Assembly: GCA_964036045.1 (NCBI GenBank)
Contig: OZ038381.1
Span: 101,437,367 to 101,501,366, forward strand
DNA: 64,000 nucleotides
Source: Eutreptiella sp. 'Long Island Sound 2002'
Taxonomy: Eukaryota > Euglenozoa > Euglenophyceae > Eutreptiales > Eutreptiaceae
Reading direction: 5' to 3'
A model generated the notes under the pieces. It was not told the origin of the DNA. It made no database searches and was given only the letters and a program-made list of their open reading frames with translations. Below are positions 22,200 through 35,200 of this stretch, one piece after another. The position numbers and the translations under genes are program-made. Every line of letters begins with the position of its first letter. Within the stretch, counting starts at the first letter, position 1.

Positions 22200-22560
22200 C
22201 CTCCGGTGACCGTATCGGCCCACTTGAGCACACGCAATAAGGTGGGATACGCCCGGGACCGTTGGTCAGCGGCCTGCGGTGGCACCGGCCTGGGGGGGTG
22301 ACCAACAGGCCTGACCCAGAGCACTCCCCACGGCACGTACTGCGGTTCAGGCCCAGCGAGGGGCTGGGGGTAGGGCACACCGTCCATCGGGGCAGGCAAG
22401 AGACACGCCTGTCCCGCAAGGACTCCCCTGCGCCCCACAGTGTACCCGATCCCGGTGTGGGGAACGGCTGGAGTACCTGGCTACGGAGCACGTCCATTTG
22501 TACCGAGCGGGTACAAATGAACGGCCCGGACAACAGAGTTAGACCCTGACGGGGAGTGCA
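22200..22560. other. Structured unique segment with a 10-bp perfect hairpin
   Basis: A GC-rich unique sequence ends in a hairpin at 22495-22519 with stem CATTTGTACC / GGTACAAATG and 5-nt loop GAGCG. Beyond it the CGT/ACG outer pairs continue the stem across one mismatch. No coding potential is seen. It could be the end of a small non-coding element. Confidence 0.45.
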
Positions 22561-23140
22561 AGCATCGGCCCCCCCAAAGGGGAAACACCAGGGGAAGGGA
22601 CCCGAGCCGACGACAAGGACCCCCCCCCACCCGCCACAGCCGGGAAGGCCCGGGCACGGCACCAGGGGAACACCGCCCCAAGCGACGCGGCAAAGAGACA
22701 GAGGGGGGAGGGCACACAAAGGGGGCGGCGGGGGGACACACCACGAACAGACCACAGCCAGGGGGGGCGGGGAACCACACTCAGACCCCACAGCCGAGAC
22801 AGGAGAGGGGCCACGACAAACAGCCCCCACACCCACACAGAGCCGCCAAACCAAGCCCAGAAAGGCAAGGACAGGCACCGAAACGCACCACCAACACACC
22901 GCACACACACCCCCACATGCACACAACACACATCGCCACAACCGCCACCGACACGAGCTGCACAAACGCACATCACACACCAAAGCGCGAGCACCGCCCG
23001 CACCACAAACGCACGCAACACACGAAAACCCAAAGAACAAGAACCCAGCAACCCCCCGCCAGGGGAGCTGCAGCGCCGCCAGAAACACCGCTAGAACACA
23101 TAGGTGGACCCACCAAGCCCTCAGCCAGGAGTGGCGAGCG

Positions 23141-24182
23141 CCCACATCCAGCAACACCCAACCAACCACGCCCAAACCAAGGACCAGAAACTACGACACC
23201 CACACCAGCACCGCCAGCAACACCCAAACCGTACGCCACAACACCCTCACCAGCGGAAACACCCAGAACCAACGGAGGCACCGTCAGCGACAGCAGCGAC
23301 CCCAGCACCCAGCACAACACCTAAGACACTCTCACCAACAAGAGGCCACCCAACACTGACCAACGACCGCACCCGCGCCACCCACCGACCCGCACCCAGA
23401 ACCACTGCCACAAGCATCCACACCATCGGAAACACCAACACCACCAACAATCAAGCCAGCACAACACCCTCATCAACACCATCACCACCGGCACCATTGC
23501 CTACCAAACCTACGCACACCAACACCGGATACAGCACGTACGTCACCCAAGCCAACGGCATCAAACACACCATCGCCAGCATCACCCCACCATCAGCGTC
23601 GCCACCGGCAACCTCCGCCACCAGAGGAAACCAAAGCCACCACAACCGGTGATCCAACAAACCACCAAGCCCAGGCCAGAGGAGGCAAGGGCACACGCCC
23701 AGAACCATCAACAACAACACCCTCGCCACCAAAGCAACCACAGGGCACCATCCACCACGCAGTCACCAGCGGCAGCAACACCACTGGCGCCACCAACACC
23801 ACCCTCACCCACGACACCGCCCGGGGCATCGTTTGCACCACCCTCACCAACAGCATCACCAGCAGCCCACACCACTTACTGCACACCCTCCCAGACAGAG
23901 CCACAGAAACCAGCCAGCTCCCACCCCCAAACACAGGCCACTGACCACCCACACACAGACCGACACCAACCACCAGCAGCATCAGCAACATCAGAGACGC
24001 CGTGAACCATAGCAACGCCTGCAACAACCTCACCAGCGGCATCACCGACACCGCCACCGACAGTGCGACCTCAGCAACAACAACCCAGAGCGGCAATGAC
24101 AGCCACCACGGCGACACCACCCGGTACAACACCATCGACATCAACGACACCAAGCGGGCCAACACGCTGGCCAGCGACGCCC
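23141..24182 (+). repeat. Direct repeat copy 1 (~1.04 kb)
   Basis: Closely matches 25669-26705 at an offset of about 2.53 kb (for example ACCAACAATCAAGCCA and GCCAACGGCATCAAACAC in both), with scattered substitutions and small indels. It begins two bases after a hairpin motif (23118-23138), and similarity ends just before another (24190-24210). Confidence 0.85.
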
Positions 24183-24183
24183 A

Positions 24184-24766
24184 TGGGAACCTCCGCCAGG
24201 AGTGGCGAGGTCCCACCCCCACCGACAGAACACCACCGTCATCCAGGGCATCACCTACAGCGCCCTCGCCTTCGACATCACCCACAGCTCTGCCGGCGGC
24301 GCCCTCACCAACACCGTCACCAGCACCACCGACAGCGGCAACACAGCGACACCGCCAACCACCCACAGCACTAACCTCCCCAACACCAGAAACAACTGGC
24401 ACAAGCCCACCAGGACCACAAACCGACCAACCACCAGCCACGAGTGGCACGCCTGGAACCGCCGACCACCCAAACGCAGGCCGCGCCCAGCACCAACACC
24501 AACAACACCCACGCCATCAGACCACCACGAGACACGCCAACCACCAGGTATCACCTATGACACCCTCACCTTCGACAACACCACCGCCGCCAACACCCAC
24601 GGCACTATCCACACCACCACCAACCCCACCAACGACGTGCCAAGGTGCCGTCACCTACAACACCCCTACCACCACCACCACGATCCCGGCACCGAGTAAC
24701 ACCTAGGGCACCCCCACCATTGGCGTCACCAAAGACGCCAGCACGGCTAGCGAACGAACGCCACCA
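24184..24766 (+). repeat. Inverted repeat left arm
   Basis: Matches the reverse complement of 25038-25668 (for example CAGGGCATCACCTACA and GTCACCAAAGACGCCAGC). The spacer is about 271 bp. The arm starts at, and ends next to, hairpin motifs at 24190-24210 and 24769-24790. Confidence 0.85.
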
Positions 24767-25037
24767 AGCCCTCAGCCAGGAGTGGCGAGGGTGCCGGGGA
24801 CGCTGGGTGGCTCCGCGTTGCTGGGTTTTGTCCTCGCCATTCCTGGCAGAGGGTGCCGCTGGTGTCGCTGGTGGCGAGAGTGGTGAATGTGGTGGTGTTG
24901 CTGCGGTTTTTGTTCTGCTTGGGTGGTGGGGACCCCTGGTTGATGTTGACGATGCTCCGGGTGATGTCGATGCGGTGGGCGTGACGGTGCGTGCTGTTGC
25001 TGTTTCTACCCTTGGCTGGGGGCCCCCCGGGTGGCGC

Positions 25038-25668
25038 TGGTGGCGTTTGTTCGCCAGCTGTGCTGGCGTCTTTGGTGACGCTGTCGGTGGGGGTGCCCTG
25101 AGTGTTACTCTGTGCCGGGGTCGTGGTGGTGGTGGTAGGGGTGTTGTAGGTGACGGCACCTCGGCACGTTGTTGGTGGGGTTGGTGGTGGTGCGAATATT
25201 GCCGTGGGTGTTGGCAGCGTTGGTGTTGCCGACGGTGAGGGTATGACGGTGGTAGGCGTGTCTCGTGGTGGTCTGATGGCGTGGGTGTCGTTGGTGTTGG
25301 TGCTGGGCGCCGCCTGCGTTTGGGTGGTCGGCGGTTCCGGGCGTGCCACTAGTGGCTGGTGTTTGGCCGGCTTCTGGTCCTGGTGGTGCCAGTTGTCGCT
25401 GGTGTTGGGTTATTTCCTTCGGCTGTCCTTGGGTCTGTAGTGGCAGGTGTTGCATCGGTTGTGGTCGAGGCTGTCGATGCTGTGGGTGGGTGGCGGTGTC
25501 GCCGTGTTGCCGCTGTATGTGGTGCTGGTGATGGTGTTGGTGAGGGCGCCGCCGGGGGAGCTGTGAGTACATGTTGGCGGTGTAGGGGGTTGTAGGTGAT
25601 GCCCTGGTGGATGGTGGTATTCTGACGGTGGGGGCGGCACCTCGCCAATCCTGGCGGACGTTTCCATG
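25038..25668 (-). repeat. Inverted repeat right arm
   Basis: Reverse-complement partner of 24184-24766, carrying a motif copy at its outer end (25640-25658, reverse orientation). The strand composition switches from C/A-rich to G/T-rich exactly over this arm and the spacer. Confidence 0.85.
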
Positions 25669-26705
25669 CCCACACCCAGCAACACCCAACCAACCACGCC
25701 CAAACTCAGGACCAGTAACTGCAACACCCACACCTGCACCGCCACCAACACCCGAACCGAACGCCACAACACCCTCACCAGCGGAAACACCCGGAACCAA
25801 CAGAGACGCCGTCGGCAACACCAGCAACCCCAGCACCCAGCACGACACCTGAGACACCCTCGCCAACATCGAACCAACACAAGAAACCTCCGAACGACAA
25901 TGTTACACCCAAGGCGTTACAACCGCGCCACCCATCGACCCGCACCGGTAACCACCACCAACAGCATCCACACCATCGGGAACACCAACACCACCAACAA
26001 TCAAGCCAACACAACACCCTCACCATCACCATCACCGGCGGCACCGCCGTCCTCACCATTGCCTACGATACCTACGCACGCAAACACCGGATACAACGCC
26101 TACATCACCCAAGCCAACGGCATCAAACACACCATCGCCAGCATCACCCCACAAATCAGCGTCGCCACCGGCAACCTCCGCCACCAGAGGAAACCAAAGC
26201 CACCACAACCGGTGAACCAGCAAACCACCAAGCCCCGGCCAGAGGAGGCGAAGACACACGCTCAGAACCATCAACAACAACACCCTCGCCACCAAACCAA
26301 CAACAGGGCGCCATCCACCACGCAGTCACCAGCAGCACCCACACCACCGGCGGCACCACCCTCACCAACAGCATCACCAGCAGCCCAGGCCACCTACTGC
26401 ACACCCTCCCTGACAGAGCCACAGGAACCAGCCAACGCCGACCCCCGAACACAGGCCACTGACAACCCACACACAGACCCACACCAACCACCAGCAGCAT
26501 CAACAACATCAGAGACGCCGTAAACCAGGGCAACGCCCGCAACAACCTCACCACATGCATCATCGACGGCACCACCGACAGTGCGACCTCACCAACAGCA
26601 ACCCGGAGCGTCCACGACAGCCACCACGGCGACACCACCCGGTACGACACCATCGGCAACAACGAAACCAAGGGGGCCAGGGCCAACACACTGGCCAGCA
26701 ACGCC
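25669..26705 (+). repeat. Direct repeat copy 2 (~1.04 kb)
   Basis: Partner of 23141-24182. At its 3' end the sequence continues without a hairpin motif, so this copy may represent the unrearranged arrangement. Confidence 0.85.
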
Positions 26706-28368
26706 CTCACCATCGGAGCGCCACCACCGGCACCAACCCCCAACGCACCAGCGTCACCGTCACCAACGCCACCGACCCCTGACACAACAACTACACAGCC
26801 CGCACAAACGGCACCAGCCGAACAGTCACCGACACCACTTGCACCACCCTCACCAGCGACAAAGCCCGGTTAACCCCCTACGACCACGAACCGCAGGCAC
26901 TAACAACCAGAGCATCGCCGACCCCACTCCCGGCCAACACCCGCACCGCCCTCAAGAACACCACCGAAAGCAGCACTGTCGACGGATAGCCACAACACCC
27001 TCACAAACCACCAGTATACGGGTCCCCCTTCCCACCCCCCAACATCTGCACAACCAGCGACACCATCACCAGCACCAACCGAAACACCAACGACGGCAGC
27101 CTCACCAACAACCGACACCCCAACTACCGCTGCCACCCACCAGACACGCCACCCACCGTCGGCGCCACCCACCAACGCCGCACCCTAAACCACACCTACA
27201 CTCAAAAACTGCAGCAGCACCAGCGGACACCCCACCAGCGACATCACCCTCCGCCAGAAGACGATGATCAGCACCAGCAGGAAAGCCAGCCCATAGCGCC
27301 CAAAACAACCCAAAGACCTCCCACACCCGGACCCACACCCACCAGCAGCGCCTACGCAGACCCTCCATCAGTGTCACCGACACCCGGAAAGACACCAACC
27401 TCGATGAACTAACGACCACAACACTGCCGACACCGCACCCACACCGTCAGCATCACTGCCAGAACACCCGGCCAGGCCGTCAATGGCACCGCCGCCCATG
27501 GCACCACCTACACTCACCAGCGCCACCGCCACCCCGCGCGAGGCCAGGAACCCCTGGCATCGCCAACGACCTCAACGAACATCGACACCACCAACGCCAC
27601 CACCGCCGGACGGGAACTACCCACAAACCAAGAACAGCTCCACCACCAACAACCAATACACCACCCGCGGCACCCCACCGTCGCCAACACCAACCTCACC
27701 ACCACGGCACCTATCTCACCTCCACCACCGGAGGCGACGTGGGCCACACCACCCGTCATCTACAGCACCCTCGCCACCACCCCCACGTCCGGCCCAAAAA
27801 TGTTACGCCCCAACAGCCAGAAACAACACCCTCACCATCGACACCACCGGCAACACCACATACGGCCCATACGTCACCCTCGCCATGCTCACCAACCGTC
27901 ACCCTCGCCATCAGTGTCCACGACATCAGAGGTACCAACACCACCGGCGACGACGACAGCGACAACAGCTGACGCACCAACTAACCACCATCAACTAGCC
28001 CAGCACCAACCTCATCTACGCTAACGCCCATACCACCCTCGCCAAAAACACCGCCAGCGGCACAAACTTCCACTCCGGCACCAACACCACCCTCACCACC
28101 AACATCACCACCACCCCCCAAGGGTCAGGGCTCGCGGGGAACGGAGCGGCAGAGCGAGCACGCCACCACCCGCACGCGTCACCCACCCTATCGTACACCG
28201 CTCCGCAACACGCCCCCTGCCGCTTCCCCCGACAGGACGTGCGCTGCAGCCCACTGCTGGGACGACGACTACGACGTCCCCCCGGCCATACGACACCTAC
28301 AGGCAGCCACGGCCCCACGCCCACAAGCCCACCAGCAACCCACGGAACCGCAGGAGCCCGACCACCCC

Positions 28369-31300
28369 ATGCCACCACGCTCCATATCCCCCCTAGGACC
28401 GCAGACCAGAAAGCGGAACACCAGCGAGAGGAGCCCGACCCCAACCGCGCCGCCACGCCCCGACCGCCCCCCCCCCCAAAAGGACATCTACGCCACACTG
28501 GCCAGCACCCTAGCCCTCATGGACGCCGAGCAGTACTACCAGTCCATCCAACGAGACCTCCATGAGGACCACGCGACCCTCCAGGGGTGGAAGCAGGAGA
28601 AAAGGAACGACAACGAGTGGGGCACCGAGGAGGACCTTCTCTTGGAAGACACCTGGAAAGGCACCAAGAACGCCTTCCTGGAAGCAGCAGCCGAAACCTA
28701 CCCCCGCCCGCCCGGGGACACTAGGCACGGCCTCCACGCTCTCCTAGCGTTCCACAGCTGGAAACACCGCCACACCATCACCCTCCACCCCCTCGACCAC
28801 AATCCACACAAATGAACACCTGATAACGACGCCACCGCTGCCATCACCGCGCATGAATACCACATCACCTGGAACGATCCGGCACCCCACCCCCCCGCCT
28901 TCCCCACCCTCCCAGATGTCTTTGCCACCATCAGCGCAGAACTGCAGGAGGCAAAAGCCCCACAACAACTGGACGAAGAGATGCCCCAGGCACCATCACC
29001 ACCAACCACACAAGAAAAACCCCGCACAGAGCCCCCCACCCACCCCGTCACCACAATGGAGCTCCCCCCAGAACACCGCACCAACCCGGACCAAAACGGG
29101 TTTCGAGACCTGTGACGGGAATGGGCGGTCCACAACGGCACACTCTGATGGGACGAAATCACACCGGGGCTCCAGGCCATCCGCCTCCACTCAATCACCG
29201 AGCCCACCACCACCTGGGCAATACCGACGGGCAGCCACCACCTCCTCCTCACCGTCCAAGGCGATGCCACAATCACACCACCAGAGGGAGACCCCGTAAC
29301 AGCAGCCCCCGCCGACGCCGTCCACATACCCCCGCAAGCATTGTCGACACCTATGGCGGTACATCCAGGCCCCACCCCATGGCAACCCATCGTCATCACC
29401 TACCCCACTCCCAACGACCACACACACACCTGGCAGCAACGGTTGGAGGACATCCGGGGGGACCTCCTCCAAGAACACCTAGGGCTCACACGCCCCCATC
29501 ACACCCTACACCCGATACGAGGAGTAGGCCAGGCACCAGACGGCATACACACCCCGGGATTATGGGCGTACGCCACACCCATAAACCCACAAGCAGCGGA
29601 GGACATCAAGACCGCCCTATCCATCCAGCAAGCCAAGACCCAAACCCCGCACCGCAACAACCAACGAGGCTACACCATTTGGTGGGCATACCAAGACCAC
29701 GACACCCTCACCCCCCAACCAGGGCCCCCCCCTCTAGACACCAACACAATCGCCCTCCTCCAAGCCGCAGCAGCGGCAGCCACACAGGTGGGGGCCCCAG
29801 AAACCTGGGGCCCACAATACCTGGTCGAAACCAATGTTGCGCCCCACGCAAAGGCCCAAGAAAAGCCCCCAACACCGAAGCCGCTCCACCCCCCACTCAT
29901 GCTGGACACCACAGAACACACCCCCCATTACAAAGGGGGGCACCACTACATCATCCCCCACACCACCGGCCGCAAGAACGACGCCGCCAAGATCACCGTC
30001 ACCCTCACCTCCCCCACACCACACAGGTGTATGAGCTGACGGCCCCCAACGTCCTCGTCACCAAATCGCCAACACGACGAGCGATACACCATACAGGCGG
30101 AAGGGGCCGCCGCGGCCACCCTGTACACATGGGCAACAAAGGGGGACCTCCCACACCCCACCCTCCACCACACCCCCTCCTGGCCCATCCCCTTCCACAC
30201 AGCAGACCGCCCCAACAAGAAGCCCAAACACACAGGTATGCACAGTCCCGCCCAGGAGGCCCCGCACCAACACGATGTGAGGCGCAAGGCCCGCACCCTC
30301 CACGACGACCACACCATCCCCCGCATCAGCGCCCCCCCCGCCAGAGTGTCAGATGCCACCCACATCCGCACGATCACAGGCATCACCACGGACTGCCTGA
30401 ACCCAGCGGCGTCGCGGGCAGACGCCGTGTGGATCAGCGAAGGGTGCTCCCACACACGGGCGGTGGCGCGCCTCCACAACATCGAACCCCACAAACTCCA
30501 GCGCGCCGTCAGACCCTTCGCCGTACCGTCACCCCGTACGGCATCGACCACCCCCGCTGTGAACACCATGACCCGCCCTGCTCCACCCCATGCACCTCGC
30601 CCCTGCGCCAACCGCTGCCGGCCCCCACCATCACGGGCAACATGTACCTGGGCACCGTACCGGGAGACCCGGGCATATACATCCTGCCCAACAGGTCCAG
30701 GGAACCCGCCATCCCCCTCCACGGAGTAGAATCCCTCGCCCTGGGACCGCCCCCACCAAAACACCAACACCAGCACATCCCTGGGTACAAACAGACGCAG
30801 GCGCCAGACGGGGGAAAGAAGGCCAACCAACGCGCTATAGCCCACATCACCGTCGACCCCGCAGCCCACCTACCAAAGGACTTCGGCACGGAGCGCCACA
30901 TCGTCCTGGAGGGGCAAGCCCACCACATCATCATAGCCGCCGTATGCACCCTCGCCGCCCACGAACGCCACTGGGACCCCACAACCATCCCAGCGAGGCC
31001 CGCACCACCGCAGGGCCCCAAAGATCCCGTCACCCCCTTCCACATCGATCAACTCATAAGCCGCAGGGCCACCCAGGATCTCCACCCCTCCGGGATAGAA
31101 CTAGCCATCGCATTGTGGGACACCCTGGACACGCCCCACCAACAACCCGCCATCCACATCCCCAAACCGGACGCCCAATAATGGGTCCTCCACTGGGCAC
31201 ACGGAGTCCTCATGGCGGCTCAGGCCTATACCCCAGACATAGACCCAGAAGACCCCCCACGGGGCCGGCAGCGACTCCTCCAGGCCACCACCCTCACAGG

Positions 31301-32234
31301 CCGCAAAGGCGCCCCCTGGGAAGCCCTCCACACAGCACTGTACTGGGCTCAAGGCTCCCCCAACGGCCCAGACACACCGGAACCCACGGAGGCCTTGGTC
31401 ATGCAGGCCAAGGCCATGAGGAATCACCACCTTCACCACCCCTTTGACGACAGCCCGGCCGCACTGCCATGGCCATCCGATCCCCCGGACACCATGCGCA
31501 AGCTCGCCGACCTCATGCGCAGCCACGCGAAAGCGAACATGCAAACGCCGGCGGAACCCGCACGGAGGGATCCGGGCCAGCAAGCAACGCACCCCTTCTT
31601 CAAACCCCACGCCCCCCCAGCCCCGCTACCTCCAGTCCCACCCAAGCGAGCGAGACGAAGAAGGGGCGCACGCGCCCCCAACCAAGCCGGAAAAGCAGCG
31701 ACCTCCCGACCCCCCGCACCCCACCCGACCCATCCGGCAAACCCGGACCAAGCATCCTCGTCATCCTCCCTCCCATCATTACCACCGCCCCACCCGGACC
31801 AGGCAACCTCATCATCCTCCCTCCCGCCACCAGAACCGACCCCGCCCGAGGCGTACCCAGGATTCGAAAAGGGCGCGAAGGTCCAGCGACCCTTCCGCAA
31901 AGACCACACAGGCGACTGGATCTGGTGTGAGGGCACAATCCAGTACCGCCTCCGTGACCCGGGGGACAACGGGGGGCCAGAGATCCGGGTGGTCTGGCAC
32001 CGCAAAAAGGAGCTAGACCGAGGCAGCAGCGCCCCGGACAAGCCAGAAGGCCACACCCTGGAGCTCACCAGCGCCCATCCCATACGACTCCGCACCGAGG
32101 AGAACAAGGCCCGCACAGGCACCAAATACACTCGGGAGCTCCCCCCGGAGTGGAGCCAAGACCTCCCCCCGTCGCGCCTACCCAAGCGCCCACCAACCAG
32201 CAAAAAGTCCCCGAGCCCCAGTTTCCCTCCCTGA
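28369..32234 (+). pseudogene. LINE copy 1 ORF1, multiply interrupted
   Basis: Colinear with the 1,277-residue ORF1 of copy 2. The frame starting at ATG 28369 (MPPRSISPLG) is interrupted by TGA at 28813, where copy 2 has Trp in DGPHKW, and by further TGA codons at about 29113 and 29146. Frame changes near 30,040 and 30,530 follow, and a TAA occurs at 31179. The last part, from about 31,182, reads through to TGA 32232. Recognisable parts are a cupin-like segment (SHHLLLTVQGDATITPPEGD, near 29,215-29,280), a Cys/His cluster (CEHHDPPCSTPC) and a C-terminal tudor/chromo-like barrel candidate (TGDWIWCEGTIQYRLRD, near 31,910). The product is presumably the element's RNA-binding or structural protein. 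The domain assignments are inferences. Confidence 0.65.
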
Positions 32235-32279
32235 CGGGGCAAGGGCCGAGGGCACAAGCCTCGACAGCCCCAGCCCACC

Positions 32280-35200
32280 CCCACCGAGGCCACCGTCAAC
32301 CTCCTCGACCTCAACCACCCGGCCTTCACATACTCCAAGGACGCCACAACCGCCCTCCAGGAGCTCCCGATGGCACAGGGGCCGGGGTGGGTTCCCCACC
32401 TCCTCGCCTTCCAGAAACAAGGCCTACAACGCGACGACCCCCGAGAAACCACCCCCATGTAATCCCCTGGACCGGAAAGCGTACAAATGCTACTGGCACA
32501 AGGGGACCCCCCTATACGCCCGAACCGGCATCCACGTCCACCTCGTCCACCACCTAAGCGTCCCAGGGAGGCTAGGTGTCTATGAGGTCGTCGGGGACGG
32601 ATGGCAACTCAACGTCATCAACGCCCACATCCCCTTCGGCGACGCCACGGAACCCTTCCTCCAAGCCCTGGCCGAGGCATACCGCCAGATGGCCATGTCG
32701 GCCCCCACAATCATCATCGGCGACATGAACGCCGCCCCCACCCCGGCAGACCGAGGGGGACAGGCCACACCCCAGGACCATGCATTCCGCGACACCATCA
32801 AAATGCTGGGGCTCGTGGACCTGACGGCCAACCTCGAAGGCCAACCATCCCACTTCCCCCACCAAACAGATGCCGCCCCATCCCGCATCGACGTATGCTA
32901 TGGCGACCCCACAACCATCATCCGGGCGGAGGCCCGATATGGACCCCTCCCGCTGGGACCCACAGGCCATAGCCCCCTGCACATCCGCCTCACCATCCCC
33001 AATCTTCCCCCCAGCCCCCCAGAGGATGCGGACCAAGGCCTACCACCCCCCCTGAAGATGCCCCCACTGCATGACAAGCATGCCTGGTCCCAATATCACA
33101 GGGCCATAGACCGCGCCCGGCGCATCCAACCAGACCCTACTGACCTACTCAAAGCCATGCGCACGTCCGCCGTCGCCTGCGGCTTCCAGCAACACCCCCA
33201 CACAGATGACGACCAACGACCCACGGCCCTAGGGGACATGCTCCATGACCTCTGGCATGCAAAGCAACAACTGGCGACCCTCCACCACACCGACACCCCC
33301 CAAACCTGCCGCCAGATACACCACTGCAGGACGCAGATAGCCCACATCAGGGCAGACCTGCAGCGGTGGCGGATCCACAGGCAACAGCGCATCACCCAGG
33401 AACACGAACGGTATGCGCAACATGAACTCCCCTACAAGGCCATCTGCCACCTCAACGACGCGATGACCGACACCGGCCGCCGCACCATCACCGCGGTCCG
33501 GCAGGAGGACGGCTCCCTCACCAACGACCCAGCCACAGTGCTCCATGCCACCCAAGACAGCTTCCTCCGGCATCACACGCCCACCCAAGACACACTGGAC
33601 CCAGACACGCGGGCCAAAATCGACCGCCTCTCTCGGGTCTTCAACCACGCCCAGAGGAGGCAACTGCAAAAGCGCCCCTTCACCATCCACGAAGTCCGGA
33701 AGGCCATCAACAGTCTCCGGCAACACAAAACCCCAGGCTACGTCGGCCTCCCTGCGGAGGCATACTACCACCTCCCCGCCCACCTCCTCCGCATCCTCGC
33801 CCACCGCCTCTGGGTCATCGTCAGGGGGCAGACCCCTCTGCCACCAGACTGGGCAAACGTTGTCCGCCCCCTCTACAAAAAAAGGGAACTGGGCAAACCC
33901 GGACAACTGGCGCCCCATAGTCTGTGCAGTCACGGAGGTCAAAATCGTCTGGACCATCCTCCTACGCCGCATCCGCCCCCACCTGGACCCCCACATACCA
34001 GCCAGCCTCTGGGGGGCCATCCCAGGCCGGTCCCCACACGAGGCCATCCTCCTCCATGACACCATCGCTGACATGGACCCGGTGGACCTCATCATCGCCT
34101 CCCTCGACGTCAAAGGAGCCTTCCCGAACACCCCCTGGCTCCTTCTAGAAGCGGTTTGGAAACGCCCAGGCCTCCCCTTCTACAACACTGCCTCCGGCTA
34201 CATCCGCACCCGCAAATACACGGTCCGCACTGGGGCAGGCCTCACCCCCTTCCTGGAGCCAGGCAGCGGGGTCCCTCAAGAAGGAGCAGAAGGCCCCTTC
34301 CTGTACCTTCTCGTGACGCTCCCCCTGGCCCTCGCAATCGAGCAGGATTACCCGGCCTACGCACCCAACCCCCTCCTCTCCCCCCTGGTCGGCTTCGCGG
34401 AATACCAACCTCACGGTCGCGCACACCCCACACGAGCCCCATGCCCCGGACCCAGGGCCAACGGTCACCAAACAGGCCAATGACTTACTGGATGTGACCG
34501 TCTCCTACCTCTCCCACAACAACCTCATCGTCCACCCCACAAGGTCAGTGGCCATGATCAAGGGGTCTGCCACACCCCCCACCCTAGGGCCAAAAGGGCC
34601 CCCCATGCAGGTCGTGACAACCACCACCCACCTGGGGGTAATCCAGGCCGCCAACCCTGAGAACGCCACCCTCCCTACCAAGTTGCAATCACACCTCGCC
34701 CATCTCCCCAGATATGCGTCCCCGACCACCAAGGCCTTCTCCCTGTCCCACCAGAGCCTGGCGTAATACCTCACCGGGGTCTTGAACGCCTCCATAGGCT
34801 TCCAGATACCCCACCTGACACACCCCACCACCGCCCTCCAGCCGGCCACACGCGCCGTGACCAAGGCATGGGCAGCACACAGGGGCTGGTTCACCTCCAT
34901 ACCCACCCGCGCCATCCGAGCGGCATGGCCCCACAATGGGGACGCCATAGGGGACGAGGTGAAAGCGGCCTACACCAGACACATCGCCCTCCTCCTTCAC
35001 CGCATGACCCACAACCACTCACCGGAGATCTGCGAGGTCACCACAATCCGCCTCCAAGCCGCACAACGGGCCCGCAACACATGCCCGCGCTGGGTACTCC
35101 ACCAGACGGGCATGCCCACCGACATGAACACGTGCCTGTGGAACCACCTGCAGCTTCTCCTCCCATCCCGACACCACGCCATACTCACCAAGCACACGTG

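Larger units (their letters stand above)
22560..28120 (+). other. Thr/Asn-rich degenerate coding-like tract (repeat DNA)
   Basis: C/A-rich plus strand in which short protein-like phrases such as NTTVIQGITYSALAFDITHS, VTSGNTLT and GNTNTTNNQAN recur but switch frame constantly. No full-length frame survives. The pattern fits decayed tandem coding repeats of a Thr-rich, possibly beta-strand surface or adhesin-like protein, or AC-rich repeat expansion. A similar tract lies at 53.9-55.9 kb, and each tract lies immediately upstream of a LINE copy. Long minus-strand hydrophobic frames here are shadows. Confidence 0.4.

Noticed and set aside
22495-22530. Helitron 3' terminus (hairpin near CTRR)
   Set aside because: No CTRR terminus at the expected distance, no matching TC 5' end and no Rep/helicase coding sequence in the window.
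23593-24450. 285-codon hydrophobic minus-strand frame resembling a membrane protein
   Set aside because: It is antisense to the C/A-rich Thr/Asn repeats. The hydrophobicity comes from GGTG-rich complement sequence, and the frame spans the direct-repeat/inverted-repeat junction.
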